From contig OX393581.1 of assembly GCA_947652605.1 (NCBI GenBank), positions 5,088,640-5,152,639 of the forward strand: a stretch of 64,000 bases of DNA, read 5' to 3'. Origin of the DNA: Elmis aenea. Taxonomy: Eukaryota; Arthropoda; Insecta; Coleoptera; Elmidae. The notes below the pieces were generated by a model that did no database searches, was not told the DNA's origin, and worked only from the letters and a program-made list of their open reading frames with translations. Position numbers and translations under genes: made by a program. Shown here in pieces: positions 1-13,278 of this stretch. The first letter of the stretch is position 1, and each line of letters starts with the position of its first letter.

Positions 1-2729
1 CTACACAAACTTCGTAGCCGTCCGGCTACAGAGCTGGAATATTTAAACAGAACGACGCAAACATATTTTCGATGAAATCAAGTTATAAGCTGTTACTCTT
101 TGCCCTGCAAAATTTCGTTTATAATTCGGTTTACCTCGGGTGGCATAAATTAAGTCGAATTAGTAATTATTTCGGTTAGTAATTTCGCATTATGGGTTTA
201 CCGTATTTTTTTTTTACAATAAAATATACTGGGTACTAAAATTTCCAAAAAACAAAAATGAAAATGTGATCCAGAACATGATAATTGTAGTTAATACAAG
301 CAATCCAGAAGAACTGATTCTTTAATTATGTATCAGATAAATAGAGGGCGACGAGAAAGTACATCCACAATAATCATTTTGAGAAGCAGTTATCGCTAAT
401 GCAATGGCCACGTTCCTAAACGGCCTACAGTTATCATTAACGAACTTTTATAAACAACTTAAAGAGCAAACGTAAAGAAATTAGTCCGCTATCTTTTTGT
501 CAGCATCCCCAAACTTTAGCAGTTCTCTCAAACTAAACGGCAAAATCTTCTGCCGTAACCTATCATAAAGATAGAGTATGCAGATTTTCAGAGCTAACGA
601 TCAGCCTTGAAAGAACTTTTAAATATTTGAAGCACTGATATGATATTAAAATGATAAAATCAAAATTAATTGAATCCCCCATCGTGTTCCAGTATCTTAA
701 TCAATAATGCATTCGTGCAAGTAATATTGCTACCACGATGTATCTAATATGAAATAATGCAGTCCAGCCCAAAATTTAAGACAGATTGCACATGAATTAG
801 TACGACGCGTGCACAGGGTACATAAACGGATTAGTAATTCAAGACAAAACCCCAATTAATGCAGGTTTTGCCTGTCTTACATCAGTTCGCAAATAATCCT
901 ACATCCCCTATCAAATTACTCTAGAAAACAAACTGCATTATAAATACGAAAAATAAAACCGAAACAGTATAGAAACAAGCAAAAAAAAGATTGCTCAAAA
1001 ACGCTAAGAGTATTAAATAGTACGTCAATCATTGTAATTTTGAAGTAAACAGGGAGTTCCACAAATCAAAGCCACATCTAGTGTTTCGGTTTTTTAAAAT
1101 AACTTGCACAACTCTGTTTTGCAATTGCTTAAGTAAGCAAGTATTAAAATTGAACGTTTTCACGTAAATCAATTTGTTTTAAATGTCGAATCGTACCAGT
1201 CCATCACACATTTGCTCTTGAAATAATCGACGCTGATTTTCATTTGTCCGTTTCATTTAAATAATAAACGCCGTTTTAACACCCCGTTACCCTGATGATT
1301 TGTAGTGAATATCAATTGTTATCGATTTAGCTTCAAATTATGTCAGATGCGAACACTAATCAGGTGACACCTGCTCTTGTCATGGAACTTGACTTGTCCA
1401 AAAATGCATAAACATAATTGATTAGCGTTGGATAATTAATTGTGACGCTATTACGTGGACCAATTTAAAACACGTCGCTCGGCTCACTAATTGATATGTA
1501 GCAATTAATTATACAATGTCATTTGCCGTGCAGTCAGTGCCGCCGACAAAGGCGGCCATTCCAGTTCGCAGAATCAGCCGTTTTATTATCAAATTTCAAC
1601 TTTTTGCTGTTGTTCCGCGTCCTCGCAAATTTTCGCTTAATTTGTTGGGAAACTGATGAATTGTTTAATTGCGTCAAGATTGTCGTTTTTCGCTGCAACC
1701 GCATTTATGTCGGTTCAAATTGCTCGGCGAACAATTATATAATATGTTGCGACGCGGAGCAACAAGATTAAAACGTGAAATACGTTTTGTGTAAGCTTCG
1801 CGTAAACAGGAACTGTCAATGAATTGCTTACACGGCAATTAACTATGTACAGGAGTGACGAGAACAGCAAAAACGCGATGATCGTCAACTTAATAAAATG
1901 AGTTGCTTCTGTGCTTGCATCAATGTGACTCCTGATTTAGTTTTGCGTACCTATGTGAGCGCGCTTTAACCATTCGCGGATAAAACTGTTGCAGAACTGA
2001 TTGATTGCATGTCACTGCCTTTATATACAATATCTTTATAATAAAGACGTGGTGGGAAACACGACTAAAAGGTAAATGAGAAATGGCCAATTCTATGCCA
2101 TCCGTCTAACAAGAAAATCAATTCTTAATTTTTGGTTTAATGAGCCCATTTCATCATTCATTATACAAACTCAAACCAAACAATTTCATTTCAATTTGAT
2201 TTATGGAAAGCTCATGCATAAAACTAATTTTATTTATTTTGACCCAACACACATGCATTCAACGACCTTAGCAATCCGATCCCTAACTTGGTTTGTACCT
2301 ATAAATTCTAAGTGATGTAAAATTGCGAATTTATTGCAAAATAAATGCGAGCATATGCGAAAATGCAAGATTTCGAAGACCCTTGGAGGGTCGGTCAGAA
2401 GGATACAGCCAAATAAATAACTGGACTTGACATCCAATAACATATAGGAACTGATACTTAGAATTCATAGGCTTCAAGCTATTAAATACGATTTTTAAAA
2501 AAATATTATAGCAGTCTTAAGTTTAAGGCAGTGAATAGTTTATAACGTTTATTATTTGGACAATTTATAATAAAACTCCATTGTCCATAAGTCTATTGTT
2601 CTTTGTTTCGAAATATTTAAGGGTTTGCATTTTAGTCAGTTTGAAAATACTGATAAAGTCTATTAAGTTTGCCCGTGTTTCTATTGATTTAAATAAAAGT
2701 AAACTCATCAAGCATTTATATACTGTGTA
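1..2729. other. AT-rich single-copy non-coding DNA
   Basis: No coding region, RNA gene or repeat end was recognised. Open frames here are short and lack family motifs. A cluster of TAAT/ATTA core motifs lies at about 1405-1520 (for example CAATTAATTATA near 1502), which is compatible with homeodomain binding but common by chance in AT-rich DNA. Confidence 0.5.
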
Positions 2730-3585
2730 ATTAAATAAGTAAAACAAAAAATGCGACCGTTTCACTTAGGTAAGTGGAAAATGAAAAAAATGAACATAAC
2801 TGAGCTAATGTTCGCAGACGACATGGTCTCATTCGCGGAAACAGAAAAGAATCTACAACATAGGTAATCTGGAAACTCTAAACTAGGAATTGGAAAAAAT
2901 CAATATAAAAATAAATTTAGAAGAAACTAAAGCTATGATCGTTACAACAAGGAACAAATGCCAAAACATCACTTAAAATGGGCTTAGATTAGAACAGGTA
3001 AAAAGCTTTAAATATTTAGGAGTGATCATAGGGAATAATGGAGGAATGGACAAGGAAATATGCGAAAGACCAGGAAATGTGGGAAGAATATATAACAGTT
3101 TAAGAACAACATTTTTAGAAAATGGAGAAGTCTCAAAACGAACAAAAGTGGAAGTGGTCAAAAAGGTAGTAACTCCAACACTGTTATAAGAAAGTGAAAC
3201 GTGGAAACTCAGAAACAAAAATATTAGCCGAGTGAATACAGCAGAAATGAGATTTGTATAAAAAATCCAAGGAAAAACCAAAAAAGATCGAATCAGAAGT
3301 GAAACACATAGAGAACAATTTAAGATGAAATCAGTTGAAACGAAAATACAAGAAATACAGGTAAGATGGTTGGGTGTGGCTCTCAGTTATAGATCACAGG
3401 AAAAAAGAGGCGGACCGAGAAAAACTTGGCTACACGAAGTTAAAAAAGCAGCAACGGACAGAAACATCAAATAACAAGACATAAAAACACTAGCACAAGA
3501 CAGAAAAACATGAAAAAAAGTCAGTACAACACAACTCAACAGTCCTACACCTAACAGTAAAAGGACTCATAACTAAATAATAAAT
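2730..3585 (+). pseudogene. RTE-like LINE remnant, copy 1 (RT palm to 3' end)
   Basis: 5'-truncated non-LTR retrotransposon. The reading frame shows the reverse-transcriptase motif ELMFADDMVSFAE (about 2800-2840), then VKSFKYLGVIIGNNGGMDKE (about 2998-3055) and KRTKVEVVKKVVTPTL (about 3136-3183), and ends with the basic tail GGPRKTWLHEVKKAATDRN (about 3412-3468). This layout, palm motif then a Lys/Arg-rich C-terminal tail, is typical of insect RTE-type elements annotated as endonuclease-reverse transcriptase. Several in-frame stops and small indels show it is dead. The 3' end carries a short hairpin (3541-3567) and an AAATAATAAAT tail. The same family recurs at 19147, 28973, 58014 and 63790 (minus strand). 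Confidence 0.85.
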
Positions 3586-5256
3586 ACTCTCCCTATTCCG
3601 AAATAAGAAATAAGTGGTCACTTTTTTGTCAAAACTTAACCTTGCTTAGAGTTTGCTTAAAGTTTAATACTGTTTATATAGGTAATGAGGTGTCCCTATA
3701 GAAAAAACAATAAATACATTTTTTCGTTTAGTTGTTTAAAGAAACAGACATATTTCTTTTAATCGGACACTTCTGGGACAAAGATGTTTCATGAAATAGA
3801 CACTTATTTTAGGACAGCGGAAGTAATATATTAAGCAAACATGTTTATGTCTAATTAAACAATGGATAAGCTTAGGAATTCTTGCATTAAAAATGGTGTG
3901 AGTTTAATTATTGATAAAAGACCATGGAAAATGGACTTGAACCATTCAATATAAATGATAACGCAAAGTCTTTAACAAACAATTTTGCAATTAATTTAAA
4001 ACATAAAATGTAAATTGTCTACAAATAAGAAGTTAAAACTAAATTATATGTAGGTAAATTATTTGTCGTCTTCATTTCTCCAAAAATTGATTTACCGCAT
4101 TTTCATAATAATGGTCTATTTAGTGCTGCATTGGAAAATAAAGTGACAAGGAAGTGCAATAGCATAATTTTTTTTCGACTGCCATTTTTTAATTATTTTT
4201 TTGTCTGCAATTATTCGAACTATTGATAGTTATTATCAGTTTATTCTAAAACACCGATTCATCCAACTCCGTCAGCGAGTACAATATGCAGTAATCCAAT
4301 TATTTTGACAAATGCACAACAAAACAAATGACAGTATCCTGCAGTGCAGCCACTATGAACCACTGCAAAGCAACCAGGCATAGTTTCACCTGCGCTATTA
4401 ATGAGATGGCGACTCGCAAATGAATTTCCAGAGCGGGAGCCATCAGAGACCACACCAGATTCGATTTAAACTAGTGGTCATTGACATCCAAATTGCAGAA
4501 TCCTTTGGGAATGACCTATAGTTACGTGATTAGTAATGCACTATTGGAATGCGTATTCCGAGTCAATTTATTGCGGGCGAACTGCAATTTAACAGCCGTT
4601 TTGAACACATTTTACGGTGGTAAATTTCAAATAGCAACGAAATTACAACCGCCAGTCCACACATAAAAATCCTAACCCTTTACATCCTGCTGTAAGGATA
4701 AATGATAAAATATAAAGTATATAGAACATGCAAAGCACCCTCGAAATAGTGTCTTCAACATTCTAAAACTATTGAACTTAAGTGCGTAATCATAACAGCA
4801 GATAAGGCGTTGGAAAACTAATTTGAACGTAAGGGCCCGTAAATTTCAAAAGGGTCGCCTATTTAACCCTTATGTTCTTTGGTGGCTCCATTTGGTACTT
4901 GCTCAACTCTAAATTGTTATTCTACTCGGTATAATTTAGTTTTATATTTATGATAAGAGGTTCCTCGGATGCAATTATGTCATAAAAAAAACAATTTTTC
5001 TTTTATTGTTACTCCGAACGCATAACAAACACGAAGCGAAGGTGAACAACAACAAATTAGGGGTTTGTTTCGGCCTTAACGAAGGTGCTTCGAACAAATG
5101 TCTTACAACGTCAAAAACGAATGCATAAAAGTCAAAAACAAAATTAAAACTTGAATAATTAATATTTACACAAAAGCAACTTCACATGAGCTAGTGAACA
5201 CACAAAATCAAAACACAAACTTTCCTGAAAATGTACAAAATCGCGCTTATAAATAA
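3586..5256. other. Non-coding DNA, unclassified
   Basis: AT-rich sequence without recognisable genes. A stretch at about 4255-4660 has a more balanced base composition than its surroundings, but its open frames show no known domain. Confidence 0.4.
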
Positions 5257-6954
5257 CACAGGCCGACATGATTTTTGTTGTTTCGAATTTGATTGGTGTT
5301 ATTTACTAATTTGGTGGCGCTGATTACGACTCTGCTTTTAGTTTTTTGATTTCACATCAGGTTTTAACACCAAAGAATTTTTTAATAAATTTGATCGGCC
5401 ATTCCAGCTGTGCAGGTACGACGCGACGTCTTGTAGACCCGAGCATGTTGGTCCGAAGGCTAGCTACTTATTACGTGATGTTCCGGTTTCCCGGATTTGT
5501 AACAATTAGAAATCAGTCAAAATACATTAACAGTAATTTTATTAACCCTTTAAATTGTATTTAACCCGTTTGTTTTATGGATGGAACATTAATATGGCGG
5601 CTGACTACTGTTGGTCCATAAAACGAGATATACCACAAGAAACTCATGCAAAAGTCACCCCAAAACGTAGTTTAATTGGAAAACGCAAAAGATATTATTC
5701 AGAAAAATCTCATTGTACTTAAATTATGTAATTATTATGCAAATAGTATTTTGTTTAAATATTTTAAAAAATAATTTACTATATTTATTGTTTTTTTGAA
5801 AATACATTAATCTGTTTTTCATTTTGCCGAAAAACTTGATGAGATGGCAAAAATCTGTGTGTGCCATTGAATTCAGAGAATGTTACTAATATGAGAAAAG
5901 CAATTTTAATATAAATTATACACATAATTTTTTGTTAAAATAGTTTTAATATTAAATTTTTTTGTTTCAAAGTTCATTACCTAATCTCTTTTTCTATTTT
6001 CCTGAAAAACTTGATGTGATAGAGAAAATCAGTGTGCGCCATTAAATTCAGACCATGTGACTTATATATGACCAGCAATTATAATTTAAACTGTACAAAA
6101 AGTTTTTTGTTTAGATAATTTTTAAATAAATTTGTTTTTTTTTTTTAGATACTCGTCAATCTTTTTTTTTTCATTTTGCTGAAAAACTTGATAAGATAGC
6201 AAAAATCTGTGTGTGCCATTGAATTCAGAGCATGTGATTTATATAAGAACAGCAATTTTAATATAAATTATAAAAACAGTTTTAAAATTATTATTTTTTG
6301 TTTCAATGTTCTTTAATCTGTTTTTCCATTTTCCTGAAAAACTTGATGTGATAGCAAAAATCTGTGTCTGCCATTGAATTCAGAAATGTTATTTATATAA
6401 GCACAGCAATTCTAATATAAAATATACAAATCGTTTTTTGTTTAAATAGTTTGGAAGAAAAAACATTCTTTTTTGACTTATTAATCTTTTTTGCTAAAAA
6501 ACTTAAAGAGATAGCGAAAAACTTCGTATGCCATTGAATTCAGAGCATGTAATTTATATAAGAACAGCAATTTCAATATAAATTATACAAATGGTTTTTT
6601 GTGTAAATAATTTTAAAATTAATTTTTTATGTTCATTAACCTGTTTTTTCATTTTCCTAAAAAACTTGACGTGATAGCAAAAATCTGTGTGTGCCATTAA
6701 ATTCAGAGGATGTTTTTTTATATAAGAACAGCAATTCTAATATAAATTATACAAATAGTTTTTTGTTTAAATAGTTTTGAAGTAATTTTATTTTTAAATT
6801 CCTTATTAACCTTTTTTTTTTAGTTTGCTGAAAAATTTGATGTGATAGCGAAAAACTGCGAGTTCCATTGAATTCAGAGCATGCAATTTATATAAGAACA
6901 GTTATCGAAATTGAAATAACGTTCACAAAGTTCTGAAATGTCGGTTGGCATGTG
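5257..6954. mobile_element. TIR-bounded element carrying tandem repeats, copy 1
   Basis: The left end reads CACAGGCCGACATG. The right end is a degenerate inverse (ATGTCGG near 6939-6945, then GCATGTG to 6954). A unique left segment of about 300 bp, with phrases such as GGTGTTATTTACTAAT and GACCCGAGCAT, is shared with the copy at 38541-40077. It is followed by about seven tandem units and by a right segment (GTTCACAAAGTTCTGAAATG) also shared with that copy. No transposase frame is present, so it is non-autonomous. The superfamily is not settled because I could not identify a target-site duplication. Confidence 0.7.
5815..6900. repeat. Tandem array, about 160-177 bp unit, ~7 copies
   Basis: The phrase GAAAAACTTGATG(A/T)GATAG, followed by AAAATCTGTGTGTGCCATTG and then ATATAAGAACAGCAATT, recurs starting near 5820, 5995, 6172, 6330, 6490, 6652 and 6820. 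The units are diverged and separated by T-rich spacers of variable length. The array is internal to the element at 5257-6954. Open frames in it are repeat artefacts. Confidence 0.9.
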
Positions 6955-8694
6955 TAATTTTTCTTTAAGTTTTAAGAGCAGTTTTAGAATATTTTAAATC
7001 TTGCTACAGTACGTAAATGACAAAGAGGGCTGTGTGATACATTTAAGAGTGTGAGGCACGTTAAAGCCATTGTTTACATTGTAAACAAAGGCCAGGAGCA
7101 GCGACAGCCTCAAATCAGGATTAGAAGGTGCAAGATGGCTCAAGCAAACTATCCTGTTATGCATTGGTTGCCGGAAGCGTTTAGTCCTGGTAATATTGCT
7201 ACAGGTAATCGCCATCCTTCATTAAATGTTACACAACAGAAGAGATATTTAGATGCTATTGTTGTAGCATTTTTTGATGTGCACTATTACAACAGATAAT
7301 ATGATTCAGACAAGGCTTATATTAGGTAATTGTAACATGAGTGTCCAAAATAAAAATTTACACGTACATTGACTGATTATAAAATCACTGTTTGAGCTTG
7401 AGCCGTTTATTCTAAAAATTGAATATCATGTTTTGCATTTTAATGTGCCCCTTTATTTGCGGCTATAATAAGTTGAAAAATCTTGAAAATAACTTTTGTG
7501 GACCATGTAGAATCACAAACCGTGTAACATTTAAGCTCTGTTTCAGTTTACAGAATTTATTGCAAACAAAAATATTTTTAACGTTGTAGCTATATCGAAT
7601 TAATATCGGTATTTTGTACTAGAAAACTAAAAAAATCACAATATTTTTAACAGTGTGGCGTTAATAACTTCGAAAATCTTATAAATAACATCTATTTATT
7701 GTATTGTATAATCACAAAACGCGTAGAATTTAACTGTGCATTAATTTACAGTCGAATCTGTTGCAAATCGCTGTATTAACAATATTTTTAATTTTCTGGC
7801 ATTATTAATTTAGGAGATCCTGATTTTTGTTTGTATTAATTTTATGGATCACTTATCGTTTTAAATTTGTTTTATCTGCCAGGGGATGATTATTTAATTT
7901 TCAGTTAATGTAATCATATACAATTTGATTTTTATCTTCTTTTTTTTCATACATATTCTTTATTTAATGTGCAACGTCTAAAATATCTTATGCAACCATT
8001 TTATTTTGTCACCCACATATTTTTTTTAGTAAATTATCCCTCACGAAAGCGTTCCCTTCAGAAATGTGCTTACGATACACTTTTTCGGTTCGTTTATTTT
8101 TGTCTTTGGCAATTCCCATTTTTCCACATTGTCAAAGAAAATATTAAATGCAGCTTTATATAAAGAAAATTCTCTACACTGGAAATAGTTCGGAAATTGA
8201 TTTTTATTCGAAGTAAAGAGTGATTGTAATGGAAGTTATTGAACAGTATCCTGCTGAGCGTTCTGCGACAGCAGGATTCGGCAAATATACCGCAGTACCG
8301 GGTGCAGGATATAGAGCCTTGCGCCGCATTGCACACGAAGTCGAATCGTGCACCTTTAGCGTTGATAAGCCAATAGCAGGAAATGAAATTAAAGGATGTA
8401 TCTGTATCCCTGGCATTTTTATTTATGTTTTAAATGACAGTTTCTCGTGCGCTATTAATTTTGTTTTTAATATTAATTACATAAGTTTAGAAACGTTAAG
8501 CATGCATTAATACTTAACAACGGTGTTAATTTGATTCAAAACTATATTATACTCCTAATTTAAGCTACTGCTGGGAAAACGACAATGTACTTTTGATTGT
8601 AGGTAACTTGTATTTGAGTATACATAGAAATATAAATTTTTAATTTAGGTCCCTGGTTCTAAACGCAATGCAATCAGCAATCGCAAAATGTAAT
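6955..8694. other. Non-coding DNA with a degenerate duplication and a GC-richer patch
   Basis: Two diverged copies of a segment (AATCACAAA(A)C(C/G)CGTGTA-like phrase, then TTTACAG and ATATTTTTAA) lie at about 7470-7590 and 7670-7800, suggesting an old tandem duplication with a period near 197 bp. A patch at 8220-8420 is richer in G+C with CpG sites and open frames on both strands. No protein family was recognised, and the patch could equally be conserved non-coding DNA. Confidence 0.4.
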
Positions 8695-8992
8695 ACCTCT
8701 AGAAATATTTACTTAAGACAAAAACATGCTTAATATTTTTTAATGGCAATTAATTTATCTACAAGAAAACGTGAAAATATACAGATTGTTCCATTTGAAA
8801 TAGTAAAGTTGCATATTGCTTCTCGAAAACTAAATACTATGTGCATTTAAAAGTAATTGTAGTTTATATAGCTAATAAATTCCAACAACTTTTGTGAAAT
8901 AATCTTTTTGTTTCTGCCCTAATAACAAAGATAATAAATAATTTGTCTTACAATTAGCTTACTTTTTAACCCGACGCATCCACCAGAATTTT
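8695..8992 (+). mobile_element. MITE fragment, 'CCATTTGAAATAGTAAAGTT' family
   Basis: This segment (CTAGAAATATTTACTTAAGA ... CCATTTGAAATAGTAAAGTT ... AATTTGTCTTACAATTAGCT ... GACGCATCCACCAGAAT) aligns along its length with sequences at 51690-52130 (inverted) and 52900-53430 (direct). It is a dispersed non-coding repeat without coding capacity. Some copies carry a CAGGG-type end; this copy has a degraded ACAGATTG. Confidence 0.75.
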
Positions 8993-11939
8993 TCTTTTAA
9001 AAACAAAAAACCCGATACGGCCTGTGCATACAAAAATTACCCGACAGTGAAAGGGTTTTAATGGACCTTTGATACACAACAGTGCGGAGGTATTACGGTA
9101 ATGCATATTTAAAATAAAAAAGTTTTTAATTAACTTGGAGCGAAGACAATCATATTTGTCCGCAATCTGATTCTTTTTACAAACATTCTGAAAGAAAACT
9201 TTAAGTTTCAAAAGCAAGTTTGAAAGAGAAACAATTGTTTGCCAGATTGAGATAAAAAGGGCTTTGCTTTTATTTTTTAAGAATATTTTAAGCATATTTG
9301 TTGTGAGTTTTAAATGCTGTTCTAAAATATTTCGACCTCATCGTACTGCGATTATAATGTAAACTGCAACTAAACATTACGCTTGAAATTTTAGTTTCGC
9401 AGTGGATTGAAATGAACTAGAAATCGCAAATTGTATTGTCGTCTGACTTGGATCTTAAGGGCTAGCCCCAACACTTTGATTTCTGCCATTGTTGACGTGT
9501 CACCCCTACACAGTGGGTTTGCTTACCAAATTTGCCGTACAAGGGGTTAGTTAAGGACAGCATGAATTCTTGCAATGACATCCGCCAAATTACTAACAAG
9601 AATTTAAGGCCATTTTACAATAAATCTAAATATACGGTCAGTTTCTTAAACACAAAAGACCAGGGATCACAATGAACGGGCTCACAGAACTTTCCCACTT
9701 AAAATTTTCAGATTTTCAGCAAAAACAAATTTTTTCTACATTTGTTTAGTAGTTGCAAACATCACTTACCTAATTACGAAATCATGGTAAACTTTAATAA
9801 GGAAATTTTTGCAAAAGTAGCCATATCTCGGTTATTTTTTGCAACAAATATCTAAAACCATATATTTTATTAAAGTATGAAATATTTTAAATGTGCAAAA
9901 ACATTGATTAAGCAACTTTTTAAGCCCCATCGGACGGAAGACCCAAATTTTTCCTAGATGGATTCGTTTTTGTTTTATGACAACCAACTTTAGTTTTTCT
10001 TACGGGCGCAACTTTTGATATTTACATAATCAAATAGAGTTTATTTTTCTGAATTCATTGATGTATCATACATGGTATTTTACTTCTTTATTCATTGCCA
10101 AATTAAAAAAAAAAAATGTAAACAATAACCATTATAACTCAGGTAGGCCGGTTGTTGTAGTTTATGTTGTTTCCTTGACAACCAATTAACAAAAAAAAAC
10201 ATTCGAATTTGTTTTAAACATTTTGTGGTTATATTTTGTATTTTCTGTTCATTAAATTATTGCCCAATGCAACTTTCTTATTTAACAATACCTATTATTT
10301 TACTAAATTCGTGTCACAAGCAGTCTCTGTAAAGAAAGTTTCGACTAACCAATAACCACTTATTGATTTTGTCTCAGTTATAAGAAAACGTACGTAGTTA
10401 AGTTATTATAGCACGTATTCCTTAACCGTATTTTCATTTATTACATCGGCACGTCCAAATTAGTTTACCCCGCAGAAGTTCATAAACTTATAAAATCTAC
10501 TTTCGCAAGCAGGAAAATATTTTGATTAGATAAAGTTGCCGGAGTGATACAAAACTAACGTGCGGCGCACAGTTCGCCGAAGTTGGGACATACTTTCGTC
10601 CAAATTTGTTAGTTTTCCTTTCGTATTGTCGTAATAACGTTGAGTTTGAATTTGTGTTGGAAGCAGGAAGCCACAAGCTATGCGTCTTGTGCAACCGCCA
10701 GCGTATTGTTGTTTAATTTATTGATATTTACTGTGTGGTCTAGGCTTTCCTTAACCAAGAATGTCATCGCGATGCAATTTCGAGGGACCGTCTGTTGGCT
10801 TAAGTATTTACTACATCAGAAATTACTACGACTCTTGGCAAACGTATCCAATAAACGTGCATCATCAAGCACGTGGTACAAAATTCACTGGAGCCGGTTG
10901 CAAATGTTTTCCGTGAGTCTTTTTACGTTTTTTCGTTGTTCATTTATTAACTTTATGTTTCTGACCTTTTATTATGAAGGTGGTGTAAGTTCACCATTCT
11001 TTGTGTGAAGATATTCGACTCTCTTATAACGGTAGCGACATCTTAACTAACACCTAGTTGTACCAGAATCTTTGTGGCAAAAGATTTATGTGACTGCGCC
11101 AATCTTATACATTAATCAAACAATTACATAGAGGAATAAGAAAAAACCTACCTTAAGCATGGTCGTATAACTCCTACAAAAAGGCAGCAAGCAGCTTACG
11201 GTATCTCAAGACTCAAGACTCAAGACTTTATACTCCTAAAGTTTTCTTCTTTTAAGCCAACCATCATCTGCAAAAAAATATTACCTCTTTTACTAATAAG
11301 TACAATATATCACGCGCCTCTTAAGTTACAACTAATACAAACAGTCAATTTTCTAAAATTTCTGAAATAGTTTTGCATTTAACATTCCAAACACAGAAAT
11401 TATTTGAATATTTCTAGACATACACTTGTAGGAATATTTAGTGTTCGCATTCGTAGCTAATAATATATTAATAAATATCCGAATGAGCTTTAAAATTCGC
11501 CGCTTTTTGTGTTGCGAAGAGTGCGGAAGGATGTTATGCAATTTCGTGTCAGGTGCAAACGGTCGCATCCGCCCCCTCACACGTGAATACAACTATTGGC
11601 AGCTCATAAATAATGTAATCACAGACAAAGTGCTATTACATTACCGGCTCTGTATCTCTCAAAATCTCTGAAATACGCAGAAAGCTTCTCTAAATTGCAA
11701 ATTCATGGAACACGATGTTAATTCTTCATTTGGATCTGGTTGCGCTACTTTTCAGTAATTGATTTTATTTTTGTTACCCCTAAATTTAAACAATTTATCA
11801 TTGAAAAAGTATTCTTTTTTTGTAGTACCTATTACTAATTTCGTAAGGATACCTAATAGATAAATTGTACGTGAACTTTATTTTGATTACATTTAAAACG
11901 AAACCCTGGGACAATTTAAACATAATCTTGGGTTGTTTT
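8993..11939. other. Non-coding DNA
   Basis: Mostly AT-rich with no recognised gene. An open frame at 10640-11008 begins with a non-ATG codon and has no domain I know, so I do not call it. A short (TCAAGAC)n repeat lies at about 11208-11228. Another open frame near 11441-11671 is also unsupported. Confidence 0.4.
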
Positions 11940-12104
11940 CATGGGCGTGCGCAGAAAATGTTCTAGGGGGGGGCAAGACAAATAACAATATACATAACTT
12001 TTCATTTAATTTTTTAATTTTAATGATATGCTTTTACAATTACTATTTTTACTCGATCCCAGGGGGGCAAGTGCCTCGTCCCTTCCCCCCTGCGGACGCC
12101 TGTG
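11940..12104. mobile_element. hAT-like MITE with perfect 8-bp duplication
   Basis: A 165-bp element with imperfect inverted ends CATGGGCGTGCGCAG and CTGCGGACGCCTGTG, each next to a G- or C-rich tract (AGGGGGGGGCAAG; CCTTCCCCCC). It is flanked by an exact 8-bp direct repeat GTTGTTTT (11932-11939 and 12105-12112), the target-site size made by hAT transposases. It has no coding capacity and must have been moved in trans. Confidence 0.88.
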
Positions 12105-12160
12105 GTTGTTTTTCTAGCTATGAAGTTGGAAAAAGTAGTAGGCATTGAAGAAATGCTATA

Positions 12161-12543
12161 CAGGGTGAATGATTGGGAGTGTGCATTAGAAATATATGAA
12201 ATGAAAAAGAGTTTTGATATAAAATTTTGGTTATGACCATAATGACATATGATCTGTTTATTAAAAATATTTTTATAATGGCGACACTTCCGGAAATACC
12301 GGAAGTTGACATCTACTTTCTTATTTCAAGTAAAATGGCCAAATTTTAATACATTTTTGGATTTAAAACGTTATTTTATTAGAGGGACTTTTGACAGCAT
12401 TTTCCATACCTAAGTCAAGTCGTTTTATGGATTTTTGAATTTTTTTGAAGCGAAAACGCTCAAATTGAGACTGTGCAATGTGTGCATAAAAGAAACCTTG
12501 GAGTTCGTCCCGAAATTTTTGCAATAGATGTATTTACTACTTA
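12161..12543. mobile_element. Partial MITE, CAGGGTGAATGATT end
   Basis: A TA dinucleotide (12159-12160) is followed by CAGGGTGAATGATTGGGAG, the type of end seen on many insect Tc1/mariner-like MITEs. No matching CACCCTG end was found before the tandem array begins, so this is a partial or composite copy. An internal short inverted repeat, CTTCCGGAAATACCGGAAG, lies at 12288-12306. Confidence 0.5.
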
Positions 12544-13278
12544 CAGGGTGTCCAAAATTTAATTTTCTTTTAATGTTTTTGTTCATATTTGTGGTATATA
12601 TTGCAAAAGAGGTACCAACGCATGGGCGTCTTTTGTTAAAATTGACAAAAACGGCTTCGACTATGTTGGCTAAACATGCCCAGGTAATTTTAGAACCCTA
12701 TCTTTTTTATTTTTCTAGTTATTGCATCTTATACCGGGTGTTGTCTTACGGTATTAATGTTATCAACCATTTATGCGGTATATATTGCAGAAGAGGTAAC
12801 GACGCTTGGGCGTCTTTTGCTAAAATTAACAAAAACGGCTCGGACTATGTTAGATTTACATGCCCAGGTAATTTTAGAACCCTATCTTCCTTAATTTTCT
12901 AGTTATTGTATCTTTTATGGGGTGTTGTCTTAAGGTATTAATGTTATTAACCATTTATGCGGTATGTATTACAAAAGAAGTACCGACGCTTGGACGTCTT
13001 TTGCTAAAATTGACAAAAACGACCGACTATGTTAGCTAAACATGCCCAAGTAATTTTAGAACTATGACTTTAATTATTTTCTAGTTATTGTATCTTATAC
13101 GGGGTGTCTTATGGTATTAATGTTATCATCCATATATGCTGTATGTATTGCAAAAGAGGTACCGACGCTTTGGCGTCTTTTGCTCAAATTGGCAGAAACG
13201 GCTTCGACTATGTTAGCTTAACATGTCCAGGTAATTTTAGAACCATGACCTCAACAATTTTCTAGTTATTGTATCATA
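12544..13278. repeat. Tandem array A, ~184 bp unit, ~4 copies
   Basis: The phrase GTACCGACGCTTGGGCGTCT (with variants), followed by TTTTGCTAAAATTGACAAAA and CATGCCCAGGTAATTTTAGA, recurs near 12610, 12796, 12979 and 13158, so the units are about 179-186 bp. The left boundary reads TA-CAGGGTGTCC (12542-12550). The right side runs into a hAT-like end. The long open frame at 12528-12902 is a repeat artefact. The same family forms the larger array at 34310-35625. Confidence 0.9.

Noticed and set aside
5815..6900. Regularly spaced repeats as a possible CRISPR array
   Set aside because: Units are ~160-177 bp and wholly repetitive with no short spacer logic, in eukaryotic transposon-rich DNA. It is a minisatellite in a TIR element.
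8220..8510. Open frames on both strands in a GC-richer patch
   Set aside because: Frames on opposite strands overlap fully and neither shows a known motif. Composition explains them.
10640..11008. 122-codon open frame
   Set aside because: Starts at a non-ATG codon, has low-complexity hydrophobic content and no recognised family or splice context.
12528..12902. 124-codon open frame
   Set aside because: It lies in the ~184-bp tandem array and repeats its own peptide (VARRGND/TNAWASF-like). It is an artefact of the repeat period.
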